Source: Spirochaetota bacterium (GTDB taxonomy: Bacteria; Spirochaetota; UBA4802; JAKQUI01). Taken from it: DNA of 64,000 nucleotides. Of this stretch, positions 44,465 to 53,610 are shown piece by piece. The stretch is taken from NCBI GenBank assembly GCA_029562645.1, contig JAKQUI010000001.1:175145-239144 (forward strand). Direction: 5' to 3'. Within the stretch, counting starts at the first letter, position 1; the number at the start of each line of letters is the position of its first letter. The translations under genes and the position numbers were made by a program. The notes below the pieces were generated by a model. It was not told the DNA's origin. It saw only the letters and a program-made list of their open reading frames with translations, and ran no database searches.

Positions 44465-45301
44465 ATGAACCAGATACTCGTCCTCGTGCAAAACACCATC
44501 AAGAAGGAGTTCACCAACAAGCTCCTCATCTTCATGTTCGCCGTGACGGTGCTCATCATCTACGTGCTGGGGAACATCTCGGACTTCGTCGTGAAAAACA
44601 TTTCAATGACGGGGCCCGGCGGCCAGCAGTCGGCGTCGGCGGTGTCCGCGGCGGCCGGCGGGTACAGCTTCGCGGCCTTCTTCTTCCTCATCCAGTCCTG
44701 GAACGCGCTGCTCGCGGTGCTGGTGACCATCGGCGGCATCGGCAGCGACTATCGCTACGGGGTTATCACGCAGATCCTCTCGCAGCCGCTTCCGCGCTGG
44801 AAATACCTGGTGTCGCGCATCGCGGGGTCCTACCTCATCATCCTGGCCTATTACGTGATATCGCTGGCGCTGGCGTTCGTGTTCCTGTCGGGGAACTTCT
44901 CGGCCCAGTCGCTCACCCCGACGCTCGCGGGGTCCTTCGCCGTCGCCCAGCTCGTGATCCTGTTCTACATCACGGTGTCGGTAATCATGGCCCTGTATGT
45001 CCCGCAGAAGATCGCCTTCTTCCTCGTGTTTATTCTGGCCCTCTTTCTTCACTACGCGAATTACCACGCGGGGGCCCTGTTGGCAAGCGGGGAAAGCGTC
45101 CTCGCGAAACCGGTGCTGGTCCTGGCCACCTTCGCCTTTCCGCAGATCGGGACCATCTCGAAGTTCTCCAGCTTCTCCTTCACGCCCGACGCGAGCTACT
45201 CCGCCGCGGAGGTCCTGGGCCATTCGGCGCTCTTCCTGGCGATGCTTGCCGCATGGTTCGTCGGGGCGTGCTTCGCGTACCGCCGCAAGGACATCAGCTG
45301 A
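44465..45301 (+). CDS. ABC-2 type transporter permease
   Basis: 278 residues with six predicted membrane helices, a cytoplasmic N-terminus, and the ABC-2 arrangement of an extracellular loop after helix 1 (ISDFVVKNISMTGPGGQQS). Helix 2 (FAAFFFLIQSWNALLAVLVTIGGIG) leads into DYRYGVITQILSQPLPRWKYL, the coupling region. Forms a two-gene operon with the ATPase. The substrate is unknown. Confidence 0.88.
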   Translation: MNQILVLVQNTIKKEFTNKLLIFMFAVTVLIIYVLGNISDFVVKNISMTGPGGQQSASAVSAAAGGYSFAAFFFLIQSWNALLAVLVTIGGIGSDYRYGVITQILSQPLPRWKYLVSRIAGSYLIILAYYVISLALAFVFLSGNFSAQSLTPTLAGSFAVAQLVILFYITVSVIMALYVPQKIAFFLVFILALFLHYANYHAGALLASGESVLAKPVLVLATFAFPQIGTISKFSSFSFTPDASYSAAEVLGHSALFLAMLAAWFVGACFAYRRKDIS

Positions 45302-45352
45302 CGCCGTTCCCGCGCCGCACATGCGACGGAGCGCACCGAGACGCAAAATATC

Positions 45353-45382
45353 TTGACGCGCATGCCCGGCGCATTGTACCCT
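45353..45382 (+). promoter_or_regulatory. Promoter of the PAS/GAF/SpoIIE gene
   Basis: TTGACG (45353-45358), an 18-base spacer and TACCCT (45377-45382), 34 bases before the start codon. A GGAAGGA ribosome site lies between. Confidence 0.4.
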
Positions 45383-45416
45383 CGCTGAACTCTCGCGGAA
45401 GGAACCGCCCGCGCCA

Positions 45417-48400
45417 ATGAATCCGCTTTCGCTCATAACCTTCTTCACCTGCATCGTCTATGTCGCGATGGGCATCTACGCCATCAGGCTCGACCGCGGC
45501 TCGAGGCTCAATCGCGTATTTCTGATGCTGTGCCTCAGCTTCGCCGTCTGGTCGCTGGCGTACACCTTTATCCACTCGGCGCACACGAAGGACGAGCTCT
45601 TCTTCTGGAACCGGATCGGGTCCATCGGCTGGAGCCTGGCCCCGCCGCTCCTGCTCGCGTTCGTCCTCATCCTCACGAAAAACGCATTCTCCGAACGGCA
45701 CGCCTGGTTCAAGTATCTCCTGTTCCTCCCGACGGCGCCGTTCATCCATCGCGAGTTCACGGACACGCTCACCGCCATCGATTTCGTCCGCTGCTGGTTC
45801 GGCTGGGGGGAGGTGCCGCCCGCGGACTCGCCCTGGTATGCGGCCTTTTACGTGTACTACACCTCGTATTTCATCATGTCGATATTCCTGCTCCTCTTCT
45901 GGAGCCGCCGGGCGCCGTCGGCGCGCGAGCGCAGCCTGGCGCACATCATCGCCATTACCGGGTCCGTTTCCTTCGGCATCAGCATCGTCACCGACACCGT
46001 CCTCCCGGCATACGGCCTCAACGTCCTTCCCGCCATCTCGCCCATGAGCATCATCATCCTGGCGCTGGGGATGTGGCAGGCGATCGACCGCTACCAGCTG
46101 ATGCGCGTCACGCCCGAGATCGCCGCCGGCCAGATCATCGAGCAGATGCAGGACCTGCTCGTCCTCGCGGACACCGACGGCACCGTGCTGCAGGTGAACC
46201 CGCGAACGGCGGCGGTCATCGGCACCGACGAACCGTCGCTGCACGGGCGGCCCGTGTGCGAGTTGTTTCGCGAACGCGAGCTCGTTCGCGCGGAGATCGA
46301 GGCGATCCGCGGTGAAACCGTCCCGGGCCGCGGCTTCCCGGCGGGCATTGTGACCGCCGTCGGCGAGACCGTCCCCGTGAACGTCTGGTTCTCCCCCATT
46401 CGCTCGGCGGGAGGCGCCGTCATCGGCATCGCCATCATCGCCCACGACCTTCGCTCGCTGCACCGGCTCCACGAGGAGCGCACGGAGCGCGAGATCACGC
46501 AGCTGGCGCTCCGCCAGAGCGAGGACCTCTTTCGCACAATATCCGAGAACATGCGCGACCTGGTGGTGCTGTTGAACGCCGACGGGTCCTACGAGTACGT
46601 GAGCGCCTCGCACGCGCATCTCGGATACCGCCGCGAGGACCTCATGGGGATGTCGGCCTTCGACCTGGTGCACCCCGACGACGTTCCCGCCGCGCTCGCG
46701 ATGTTCCGCGACGGTTTCTCGGACGGTCGCGGTGGCCGCATCGAGCTGCGCTTCCGGCGTGCGGACGGGACGTACGCCTGGCTGGAATGCGACGGGACCG
46801 TGATGACGAACGAATCCGGGGCCCGGAGCGTCCTGGTGGCCAGTCGGGAGATCGACGATCGCAAGGCAGCGGAGAAGGCGCTCTCCGCGAGCGAGGAGCG
46901 CTATCGCACCATCGTGGAGACGATCGAGGACGGCTACTACGAGGTGGACCTCAAGGGCGATTTCACCTTCTGCAACGGCTCGATGTACCGGATGCTCGGC
47001 TACGAGCCGGGCGCGCTCATCGGCCTCAACTACCGCGCCTACATGGACGGCGAGAACTCGCGACGCATCTTCACCGTCTTCAACCGGGTGTTCCGCGAGG
47101 GCCGGCCCGTGCGCTCCTTCGACTGGGAGCTCATCCGGCGCGACGGCGAACGCATCTCGGCGGAAACGTCGGTCTCGCTGATCACCGACCACGACGGCGC
47201 GCCGCGGGGGTTCCGCGGCGTTGTGCGCGACATAACGGAGCGCAAGCGCTTCGAGGCGCGCCTGCGCGAGAGCGAGGAGCGCTACAAGCAGCTCGTGACC
47301 CACGCCGGCGACGTGATCATCAGCTTCGACGCGCTGGGCTTCTTCACGTATCTCAACCCGACGGCGCTGGCCCGCATGCAGTGCGAGGAGCGCGAGATCC
47401 TGGGGCGCCACTTCAGCGAGTTCGTGCATCCCGACTACCGCGACGAGGTGATCGAGTTTTATCGCGCCCAGTACCTGGGGCGCATCCCGTCGACCTACAA
47501 CGAGCACCCGGTCGTGGCGCGCGACGGCACCGTCTACTGGATCGGGCAAAACGTGCAGGCCATCTTCAAGGACGACGCCATCGTGGGCTTCCAGGGGATC
47601 GCGCGCGACATCACCGAGCGGCGCGCCGCGGAGGAGAAGCTCTGGCAAAACGAGATCCGCCTCCGACTGCAGCACATGGCGCTGGCGACGCTCGCGCGGA
47701 CCGAGTCGCTCTACGCCGGAGACCTGAAGGGCTCCTTCCGCGCCATCACCACCAGCGGAGCGCACAACCTGGACATCGAGCGAAGCAGCATCTGGCTCTT
47801 CGACCGCAACCGCACCCGGATCATCTGCTACGACAGCTTCGCCGCGACGCACGACAGCCATCGCAGCGGGTGGGAAATCGCCGTGAAGGACTTCCCCGAA
47901 TTCTTCGACGCGATCGAACGCGACCGGCTCATCGACGCGACCGACGCGGCCGCCGACGAGCGGACCCGCGCGATCGTCGCGCGCCATCTCGCCCGTCTCG
48001 GGATCGGCGCGCTGCTCGCGGTGCCCTTCCGCCTGGGCGGCATGACCTCGGGCATCCTCTCGCTGGAGCACGTGGGGCCGCCGCGCCTCTGGACGCCCGA
48101 CGAGGAGAACTTCGCCGGATCGCTCTCGGACTTCGCCTCGCTGGCGCTGGAATCCTACAATCGCCGCCTGGCCGAGGAGGCGTTGCGCGCGAACGAGGAG
48201 GAGCTGCGCGAGCGCAACGAGATCATCGAAAGCGACATCAAGAACGCGCAGCTCATCCACCAGGAGCTCTTGCCGAGCGCCCCGCCGCGCTACCCGGGCA
48301 TCGCCTGCGATTTCCGCAATGCGTCCCTCGAGGCGGTGGGCGGCGATTATTTCTCCTTCACCACGCTGCAGGAGGGGGGCCTCGGGGTTTTCATCGGCGA

Positions 48401-48959
48401 CATCTCGGGCCACGGGGTGTCGGCGGCGCTGTTCATCACCCTGGTCAAGGCGACCGCCGACCGCATCTGCCGCGCGCACGGGCAAAACCCGCTCGAGTTC
48501 ATCCGCACGCTCAACCGCGATCTCGCCGACACCATGGCCAACAACTTCCTCACCGCCATCTACGGCTACTTCCAGGAGATCGGCCGATCGCGCTTCCGCT
48601 TCACCTTTTCGCGCGGGGGGCACCCGCACCCGCTGCTCTATCGCGCCGCCACCGGATCGGTCGAGATGATCAAATCGCGCGGGACCATCATCGGAAAATT
48701 CGACGACTTCGAGTTCACCGACGAGCGCGTCGATCTCGCCACGGGCGACCGCGTCTTCCTCTTCACCGACGGCCTGCCCGAGACGCGCAACGAACGGTAC
48801 GAGATCATCGGCTACGACGACCTCCCGGCGCTCTTCGAGCGGCTCACGGCGCCGGGCCTGGGCGAGACGCTGGACCGCATCATCGACCACGTGCGCGAGT
48901 TCCGCGGCTTCGCGCCCATCGAGGACGACCTGGTGATCATCGGATTCGAGATCGTCTAA
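45417..48959 (+). CDS. 7TM-PAS(4)-GAF-SpoIIE phosphatase
   Basis: 1180 residues. Seven N-terminal helices (about 1-225, of the 7TM histidine-kinase type) are followed by four PAS domains in series (about 240-350, 365-490, 495-615, 620-740; the last three each introduced by SEERY- or SEDLF-like helices). Next come a GAF domain (about 760-915), a helical linker (EELRERNEIIESDIKNAQL) and a PP2C-type SpoIIE domain (about 950-1178). The phosphatase metal ligands are visible in GGDYFSF, FIGDISGHGVSAAL and LFTDGLPETRN. Such proteins dephosphorylate anti-sigma-factor antagonists in partner-switching systems. No RsbV or RsbW gene lies nearby. Confidence 0.93.
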   Translation: MNPLSLITFFTCIVYVAMGIYAIRLDRGSRLNRVFLMLCLSFAVWSLAYTFIHSAHTKDELFFWNRIGSIGWSLAPPLLLAFVLILTKNAFSERHAWFKYLLFLPTAPFIHREFTDTLTAIDFVRCWFGWGEVPPADSPWYAAFYVYYTSYFIMSIFLLLFWSRRAPSARERSLAHIIAITGSVSFGISIVTDTVLPAYGLNVLPAISPMSIIILALGMWQAIDRYQLMRVTPEIAAGQIIEQMQDLLVLADTDGTVLQVNPRTAAVIGTDEPSLHGRPVCELFRERELVRAEIEAIRGETVPGRGFPAGIVTAVGETVPVNVWFSPIRSAGGAVIGIAIIAHDLRSLHRLHEERTEREITQLALRQSEDLFRTISENMRDLVVLLNADGSYEYVSASHAHLGYRREDLMGMSAFDLVHPDDVPAALAMFRDGFSDGRGGRIELRFRRADGTYAWLECDGTVMTNESGARSVLVASREIDDRKAAEKALSASEERYRTIVETIEDGYYEVDLKGDFTFCNGSMYRMLGYEPGALIGLNYRAYMDGENSRRIFTVFNRVFREGRPVRSFDWELIRRDGERISAETSVSLITDHDGAPRGFRGVVRDITERKRFEARLRESEERYKQLVTHAGDVIISFDALGFFTYLNPTALARMQCEEREILGRHFSEFVHPDYRDEVIEFYRAQYLGRIPSTYNEHPVVARDGTVYWIGQNVQAIFKDDAIVGFQGIARDITERRAAEEKLWQNEIRLRLQHMALATLARTESLYAGDLKGSFRAITTSGAHNLDIERSSIWLFDRNRTRIICYDSFAATHDSHRSGWEIAVKDFPEFFDAIERDRLIDATDAAADERTRAIVARHLARLGIGALLAVPFRLGGMTSGILSLEHVGPPRLWTPDEENFAGSLSDFASLALESYNRRLAEEALRANEEELRERNEIIESDIKNAQLIHQELLPSAPPRYPGIACDFRNASLEAVGGDYFSFTTLQEGGLGVFIGDISGHGVSAALFITLVKATADRICRAHGQNPLEFIRTLNRDLADTMANNFLTAIYGYFQEIGRSRFRFTFSRGGHPHPLLYRAATGSVEMIKSRGTIIGKFDDFEFTDERVDLATGDRVFLFTDGLPETRNERYEIIGYDDLPALFERLTAPGLGETLDRIIDHVREFRGFAPIEDDLVIIGFEIV

Positions 48960-49008
48960 CGCGATAGCGCCCTCCGCGAACCGCCCTCGGCGCACGATCC
49001 GGCGTACT

Positions 49009-49041
49009 AAAAAAATCCCCCGGACCCGTGGGCCCGAGGGA
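49009..49041 (-). terminator. Terminator of the amtB-glnK operon
   Basis: On the minus strand a GC-rich stem (TCCCTCGGGCCC...GGGTCCGGGGGA) is followed by seven T (the A-run 49009-49015). Confidence 0.85.
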
Positions 49042-49078
49042 TACGCGCTTTACATGAGGTTGATGATTCAAGCGTCGA

Positions 49079-49420
49079 TCAGCCGATGGCCTCTTTCCCC
49101 TCTTCCTCAGTGCGGATGCGGATGCAGTTTTCGAGCTTCACGACGAAGATCTTCCCGTCGCCGATCTTCCCGGTCTTCGCGCCGCGGATGATCGCCTTCA
49201 CCGTGCGATCGACGTAATCGTCGTTCACCGCGATCTCGATGCGCACCTTGTGAAGGAGGTTCACCTCCATGGGCACGCCGCGATAGGTCTCGGTGTAGCC
49301 GCCCTGCTGCCCGCAGCCCAGCGAGTTGGTCACGGACATCTTGCTGATCTGTTCCTTGAAGAGCTCCTGTTTCACGTCGTTGAGCTTTTCCGGTTGAATG
49401 TATGCAGTGATGAGCTTCAT
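49079..49420 (-). CDS. glnK: PII nitrogen-regulatory protein lacking Tyr51
   Basis: 113 residues, full length for PII. It carries the start block [20 protein letters not shown], the T-loop ([19 protein letters not shown]), the B-loop [11 protein letters not shown] and C-terminal [12 protein letters not shown] senses ATP/ADP and 2-oxoglutarate and blocks the ammonium channel when nitrogen is ample. Residue 51, the uridylylated Tyr in enteric PII, is Met here, while Tyr46 is kept. Covalent control by GlnD is therefore unlikely. It lies 12 bases downstream of amtB, so it is co-transcribed and probably regulates that channel. Confidence 0.93.
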   Translation of the reverse strand: MKLITAYIQPEKLNDVKQELFKEQISKMSVTNSLGCGQQGGYTETYRGVPMEVNLLHKVRIEIAVNDDYVDRTVKAIIRGAKTGKIGDGKIFVVKLENCIRIRTEEEGKEAIG

Positions 49421-49432
49421 GGTCGCGCCTCC

Positions 49433-50794
49433 CTACTGGTTCCTGAAAATCTGGAATCCGGAGTAGGATTCCATGCCGTGCTCCTCGATGTCGAGGCCCT
49501 TGAGCTCCTCCTCGCGGCTCACCCGGAGGCCGATGGTCTTCTTGATGACCAGGAACAAAATCCCGGCCGTCACGGCCACCCAGCCGAACACCACGAGCGC
49601 CCCCAGCGCCTGGATGCCCAGCAGCTTGAATCCGCCGCCGTTGATGAGTCCGTTCATGCCGCCATAGGTCGCGTCGCCGAAGACGCCGACCAGGATGGTG
49701 CCGAGCGCCCCGCAGACGCCGTGCACGGAGATCGCGCCCACCGGATCGTCGATCTTGAAGACGAAATCGAACAGCTGCACCGCGAGCACCACCACGACGC
49801 CGGCGATGAGGCCGATGACGATGGAGCTTGCCGGCGAGACGAAATTACACCCGGCGGTGATGGCCACCAGCCCCGCGAGCGCGCCGTTCAAGCTCATGCT
49901 CACGTCGGGCTTGCCGGTCTGGATCCAGATGGCCGCCATCGAGGCGAGCGCGCCTGCCGCCGCCGCGAGATTAGTGTTGATCGCGATAAATGCGATCGAG
50001 GGCGTCGCCGCCGTGGTGCTGCCGGGATTGAAGCCGAACCACCCGAACCACAGGATGAACACGCCCAGCGCCGCCAGCGGGATATTGTGCCCCGGAATGG
50101 CGCGCGGCTTGCCGTCGGGTCCGTATTTTCCATACCGCGGTCCCAGCACCAGCGCGCCCATCATGGCCGCGACGCCGCCCACCATGTGCACCACGGTGGA
50201 ACCGGCGAAATCCTGGAAGCCGAGTTTCGCGAGCCAGCCGTTCGCGTTCCAGATCCAGTGCCCCGACACCGGGTAGATGAGCGCCGAGATGACCAGGCTG
50301 TAGGCGAGATAGCTCACGAACTTGGTGCGCTCGGCCATGGCGCCCGAGACGATGGTGGCCGCGGTGGCGGCGAAGACGAGCTGAAACAGAAAGTAGGCGT
50401 ACTGCCACAGGCCGGCGTTCCCGCCGTCGGCGTCCGGCTTGGGCGAGGCGTCGGCCAGGAAAAATCCCGACGATCCGATGAGCCCCAGCTTGGTCGCGCC
50501 GAACATGAGACCGTAGCCAACGACGAAAAACGCGATGGACCCCATCGAGAAGTCGAACAGGTTTTTCATCATGATGTTGCCCGCGTTCTTCGCGCGCGTA
50601 AATCCGGTCTCGACCATGGCGAAGCCCGCCTGCATAAAGAAGACCAGGAACGCCGCAATCATGATCCAGATGAAATCGCCCGACGAATGCAGCTCCTTGG
50701 GCGCGGCGGCCTTCGCGGCCTCCTGCGCGCCCAGCGGCGCGAGCGCGATCATCCCGATGAGCAGGAATGCGATAAGAGCGAATCTTTTTTTCAT
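49433..50794 (-). CDS. amtB: Ammonium transporter
   Basis: 453 residues. A cleavable signal peptide (FALIAFLLIGMIALAPLGAQ) is followed by 11 helices. The twin histidines of the ammonia pore are present in GSTVVHMVGG and AISVHGVCGALGT. Other signatures are QAGFAMVETGFTRAKNAGNI, WFGWFGFNPGS and the C-terminal region that binds PII (GLRVSREEELKGLDIEEHG). GGAGG lies six bases before the start. Transcribed from a sigma-54 promoter at 50840-50855, ahead of glnK. Confidence 0.95.
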   Translation of the reverse strand: MKKRFALIAFLLIGMIALAPLGAQEAAKAAAPKELHSSGDFIWIMIAAFLVFFMQAGFAMVETGFTRAKNAGNIMMKNLFDFSMGSIAFFVVGYGLMFGATKLGLIGSSGFFLADASPKPDADGGNAGLWQYAYFLFQLVFAATAATIVSGAMAERTKFVSYLAYSLVISALIYPVSGHWIWNANGWLAKLGFQDFAGSTVVHMVGGVAAMMGALVLGPRYGKYGPDGKPRAIPGHNIPLAALGVFILWFGWFGFNPGSTTAATPSIAFIAINTNLAAAAGALASMAAIWIQTGKPDVSMSLNGALAGLVAITAGCNFVSPASSIVIGLIAGVVVVLAVQLFDFVFKIDDPVGAISVHGVCGALGTILVGVFGDATYGGMNGLINGGGFKLLGIQALGALVVFGWVAVTAGILFLVIKKTIGLRVSREEELKGLDIEEHGMESYSGFQIFRNQ

Positions 50795-50839
50795 ATACTA
50801 CCTCCATACCAAACGTTTTTACGTCATGCCACTCTATAC

Positions 50840-50855
50840 TGCATAAACCGTGCCA
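50840..50855 (-). promoter_or_regulatory. Sigma-54 promoter of amtB-glnK
   Basis: On the minus strand TGGCACGGTTTATGCA. GG and GC are separated by exactly ten bases, as sigma-54 requires. The consensus is TGGCACG-N4-TTGCA, with one mismatch. The next 13 bases (50839-50827, GTATAGAGTGGCA) are identical to those after the promoter at 54670. Confidence 0.85.
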
Positions 50856-50881
50856 CATGCAGGGCGTACGGCGCACTCGAT

Positions 50882-50897
50882 GTTACGGAACGGTTAA
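50882..50897. promoter_or_regulatory. GTTAC-N6-GTTAA motif upstream of amtB
   Basis: GTTAC (50882-50886) and GTTAA (50893-50897), an 11-base direct repeat about 30 bases upstream of the -24 element. It overlaps ACGGAA-N10-TTCCGT (50885-50906). Related motifs are at 54633 and 55779. Confidence 0.45.
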
Positions 50898-51157
50898 ATA
50901 TTCCGTGCGGGGGGGATGATAGCACTCCGCGACGCATCAGTGTCATGCGCGCAGCGCCGCGCGCGCTGCACAGCGATCGCGCAGAGCGACGCACACGGCT
51001 GCTGAAACGGCATCACGCGCAATCAATCGCGCGCCTCTCGCGACAAAAGTGTGGTAATTGACGCGCCATCGAACATATTTGTTCCGTAATATTTTCTTGA
51101 CAACGCACTCGCTCATCACTAGCGTCAGCGCTCGATATCACGCACCGCGAGGCGCCC

Positions 51158-52528
51158 ATGGACACCATTCACGGCATCATCAAGCTCATAAACGGCTACC
51201 TCTGGGGACCGCCGATGCTCGTCGTCCTCTTCGGCACGCACCTGTTTCTCACGGTGCGCCTGCGCGGCATCCAGCGGTACGTGTTCCTGGCCATCCGGCT
51301 TTCGTTCCAAAAGGAAGACGACGGGCACGGCGACGTGAGCCATTTCGGGTCGCTCACCACGGCGCTCGCGGCCACGATCGGCACGGGCAATATCGTGGGC
51401 GTGGCCACGGCCGTGGCGATGGGCGGGCCGGGCGCGGTCCTCTGGTGCTGGCTCACGGGCGTCTTCGGCATCGCGACCAAGTACGCCGAGGCGCTCCTCG
51501 CGGTGAAGTACCGCGTGAGGACCGAGGACGGCACCATGCTGGGTGGCCCCATGTACGCCCTCGAGAAGGGCCTGGGGAAAAAGTGGCTGGCGGTGGTCTT
51601 CTGCGTATTCACGGCCCTTGCCGCCTTCGGCATCGGCAACATGGTGCAGGCCAACTCCATCGCCGTGATGGCCAACGAAACCTTCTCCATCGATCCGTGG
51701 ATCACGGGACTGGCCCTGGCCGCCCTCACCGCGATCGTGATCCTGGGCGGCATCCGATCGATCGCGCGCGTCTGCGAGGTGCTCGTCCCCTTCATGGCGG
51801 CCTTCTACGTGCTGGGATGCGTCGTCATCCTGGTCATCAACCGCGAATTCCTGATGCAGACGCTTTCACTCATCGTCACGGCGGCATTCACGCCCCAGGC
51901 GGCCGGCGGCGGCTTCGTGGGCTCCACCATCATGACGGCGGCGCGCTTCGGGATCGCGCGGGGACTGTTCTCGAACGAGTCCGGCCTGGGCTCGGCGCCC
52001 ATCGTGGCCGCGGCGGCGAAAACGCGCAATCCCGTACGCCAGGCGCTGGTGTCCTCCACCGGGACCTTCTGGGACACGGTGGTCGTATGCGCCCTCACGG
52101 GGCTGGTGCTGGTGAGCACCATCATCGCACACCCCGAAATGACCGTGGGGACCAACGGCGCGGCGCTCACCAAGGCGGCCTTCTCGAAGATACCCACGGT
52201 GGGCCCCATCGTGCTCACGGTCGGGCTCCTCACCTTCGTCTTTTCCACCATCCTGGGCTGGTCGTATTACGGCGAGCGCGCGGTCGAGTACCTCTTCGGG
52301 AAGATCGCCATCCGGCCGTACCGCCTCGCCTGGGTTGTCGCAGTGATGGCGGGCTCCGTTGTGTCGCTGCCGCTGGTCTGGGACCTCGCCGACGCCATGA
52401 ACGCGATGATGGCGCTCCCCAACCTGGCCGCATTGCTCCTGCTCAACGGGGTCATCGTGCTCGAGACCAAGAAATATCTCTGGGACGACAATCTGCATCT
52501 CGCCATGGAGCACGACGAGGTCGTGTAG
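51158..52528 (+). CDS. Alanine/glycine:cation symporter (AGCS family)
   Basis: 456 residues, about 11 helices. The AGCS signatures are GSLTTALAATIGTGNIVGVATAV, GAVLWCWLTGVFGIATKYAE, LGGPMYALEKGLGKKW and GLFSNESGLGSAPI. It imports alanine or glycine with Na+ or H+. It diverges from amtB, which suits a nitrogen-source cluster. Confidence 0.93.
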   Translation: MDTIHGIIKLINGYLWGPPMLVVLFGTHLFLTVRLRGIQRYVFLAIRLSFQKEDDGHGDVSHFGSLTTALAATIGTGNIVGVATAVAMGGPGAVLWCWLTGVFGIATKYAEALLAVKYRVRTEDGTMLGGPMYALEKGLGKKWLAVVFCVFTALAAFGIGNMVQANSIAVMANETFSIDPWITGLALAALTAIVILGGIRSIARVCEVLVPFMAAFYVLGCVVILVINREFLMQTLSLIVTAAFTPQAAGGGFVGSTIMTAARFGIARGLFSNESGLGSAPIVAAAAKTRNPVRQALVSSTGTFWDTVVVCALTGLVLVSTIIAHPEMTVGTNGAALTKAAFSKIPTVGPIVLTVGLLTFVFSTILGWSYYGERAVEYLFGKIAIRPYRLAWVVAVMAGSVVSLPLVWDLADAMNAMMALPNLAALLLLNGVIVLETKKYLWDDNLHLAMEHDEVV

Positions 52529-52604
52529 CCCCCCGGCCGTTTTGATGTTTACAAAAATCCGTGCCGGCCTATGAAGGTCCGGACGAGCGATTACGGAGCA
52601 CCCT

Positions 52605-53600
52605 GTGGCTGTGAAAAAAGGCGGAAAACCGGCGAAGAAAGGCCCACCCGGCGGCGGGAAGGGCGGCGCGCGCGTCCCCGCGAAAAGGAGCGCCTCCTCG
52701 AAACGCGGGCCGGGCTCATCGCGCGAAGAAGAAATGAGCGCGCCGGTGCTCGCCGACGCGCTCCCCGCGGGATACCCGGACGGAAACGAACGGCCGCACG
52801 ACGATCGAACGGCGACGAGCGCCGCGCCGGGCGACGGCGGCGAGAAGGACATGGGCTCCTATGTCCGCGGGGCGATGGGCCACCTCGACGAGTTCCGCTC
52901 GCGCATCATTCTTCCGGTCATCGTGGTGCTGGTGCTCACCGTCGCCGGGTTTTTCCTCTCCGACCACCTGCTCGCGTTCATCTCGCGCCCGTACCTCGCG
53001 CTCGGGTTCACGCTCAACGTCTTCAACCTCATCGAGTCGTTCATGCTGCGCGTGAAGGTCGCGCTCATCGCCGCGCTGCTGGCGGGGGTGCTCGTCATCA
53101 TCGTCCAGCTCTGGCGCTTCGTGCTGCCGCGCGTGGACCGGCGCGACCGCATGTTCGTGCGCCTGTCGTTCCTGGCGGCCCTCCTCCTCTTCTACGGCGG
53201 GGTGGCCGTCACCTATGTCTTCCTGCTCCCCATGGCCATCAAGTTTCTCATAACGCTCACGCCCGAGCACATGGCCAACACCATCAGCGCCGGGAAATAC
53301 CTCAGCTTCGTGACCATGTTCTGCTTCGGCCTGGGCGCGGTCTGCGAGCTGCCCATCGTGGTGCTGGTGCTCACGAAGATGGGCATGGTCACCCCGGCAT
53401 TCCTGAGCAGCAAGCGGAAGATCGCGATCGTCCTCATCTGGGTCGTGGCGGCCATCATCACCCCGACGGTGGACCCCTTCACGCAGGCGGCCGTCGCCGT
53501 CCCGCTCATGCTGCTCTACGAGATTTCCATCATGCTGTCGCGGCTGGTGATCGTGCGCAAGAAGAAGCGGGAACAGGAGGACGAGGCCGCGTACGCATAG
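52605..53600 (+). CDS. tatC: TatC-family Sec-independent translocase with long N-terminal extension
   Basis: 331 residues from the GTG at 52605 (GGAG six bases upstream). Six helices and the TatC landmarks are visible: GHLDEFRSRI at the start of the domain (about residue 92), YVFLLPMAIKF, and CFGLGAVCELPIVVLVL with the conserved Glu. TatC recognises twin-arginine signals. About 88 residues precede the normal start. They are Lys/Gly/Pro-rich then acidic and probably disordered. tatA and tatB are not adjacent. Confidence 0.9.
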   Translation: MAVKKGGKPAKKGPPGGGKGGARVPAKRSASSKRGPGSSREEEMSAPVLADALPAGYPDGNERPHDDRTATSAAPGDGGEKDMGSYVRGAMGHLDEFRSRIILPVIVVLVLTVAGFFLSDHLLAFISRPYLALGFTLNVFNLIESFMLRVKVALIAALLAGVLVIIVQLWRFVLPRVDRRDRMFVRLSFLAALLLFYGGVAVTYVFLLPMAIKFLITLTPEHMANTISAGKYLSFVTMFCFGLGAVCELPIVVLVLTKMGMVTPAFLSSKRKIAIVLIWVVAAIITPTVDPFTQAAVAVPLMLLYEISIMLSRLVIVRKKKREQEDEAAYA

Positions 53601-53610
53601 GCGGCGCCGG

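Larger units (their letters stand above)
50795..51157. other. Divergent control region between amtB and alsT
   Basis: No gene. It contains the amtB sigma-54 promoter (50840-50855), the GTTAC-N6-GTTAA motif (50882-50897) and the inverted repeat ACGGAA-N10-TTCCGT (50885-50906). A palindrome GAACA-TATT-TGTTC lies at 51071-51084. A possible alsT promoter follows (TTGACA 51097-51102, spacer 17, weak TAGCGT 51120-51125). Confidence 0.6.

Noticed and set aside
45294..48995. 1233-codon open frame on the minus strand
   Set aside because: It is antisense to the 7TM-PAS-GAF-SpoIIE gene, which has intact domain motifs. The antisense product has low-complexity charged composition.
50885..50906. NifA upstream activator site (TGT-N10-ACA)
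   Set aside because: The inverted repeat here is ACGGAA-N10-TTCCGT. No TGT-N10-ACA was found near either sigma-54 promoter.
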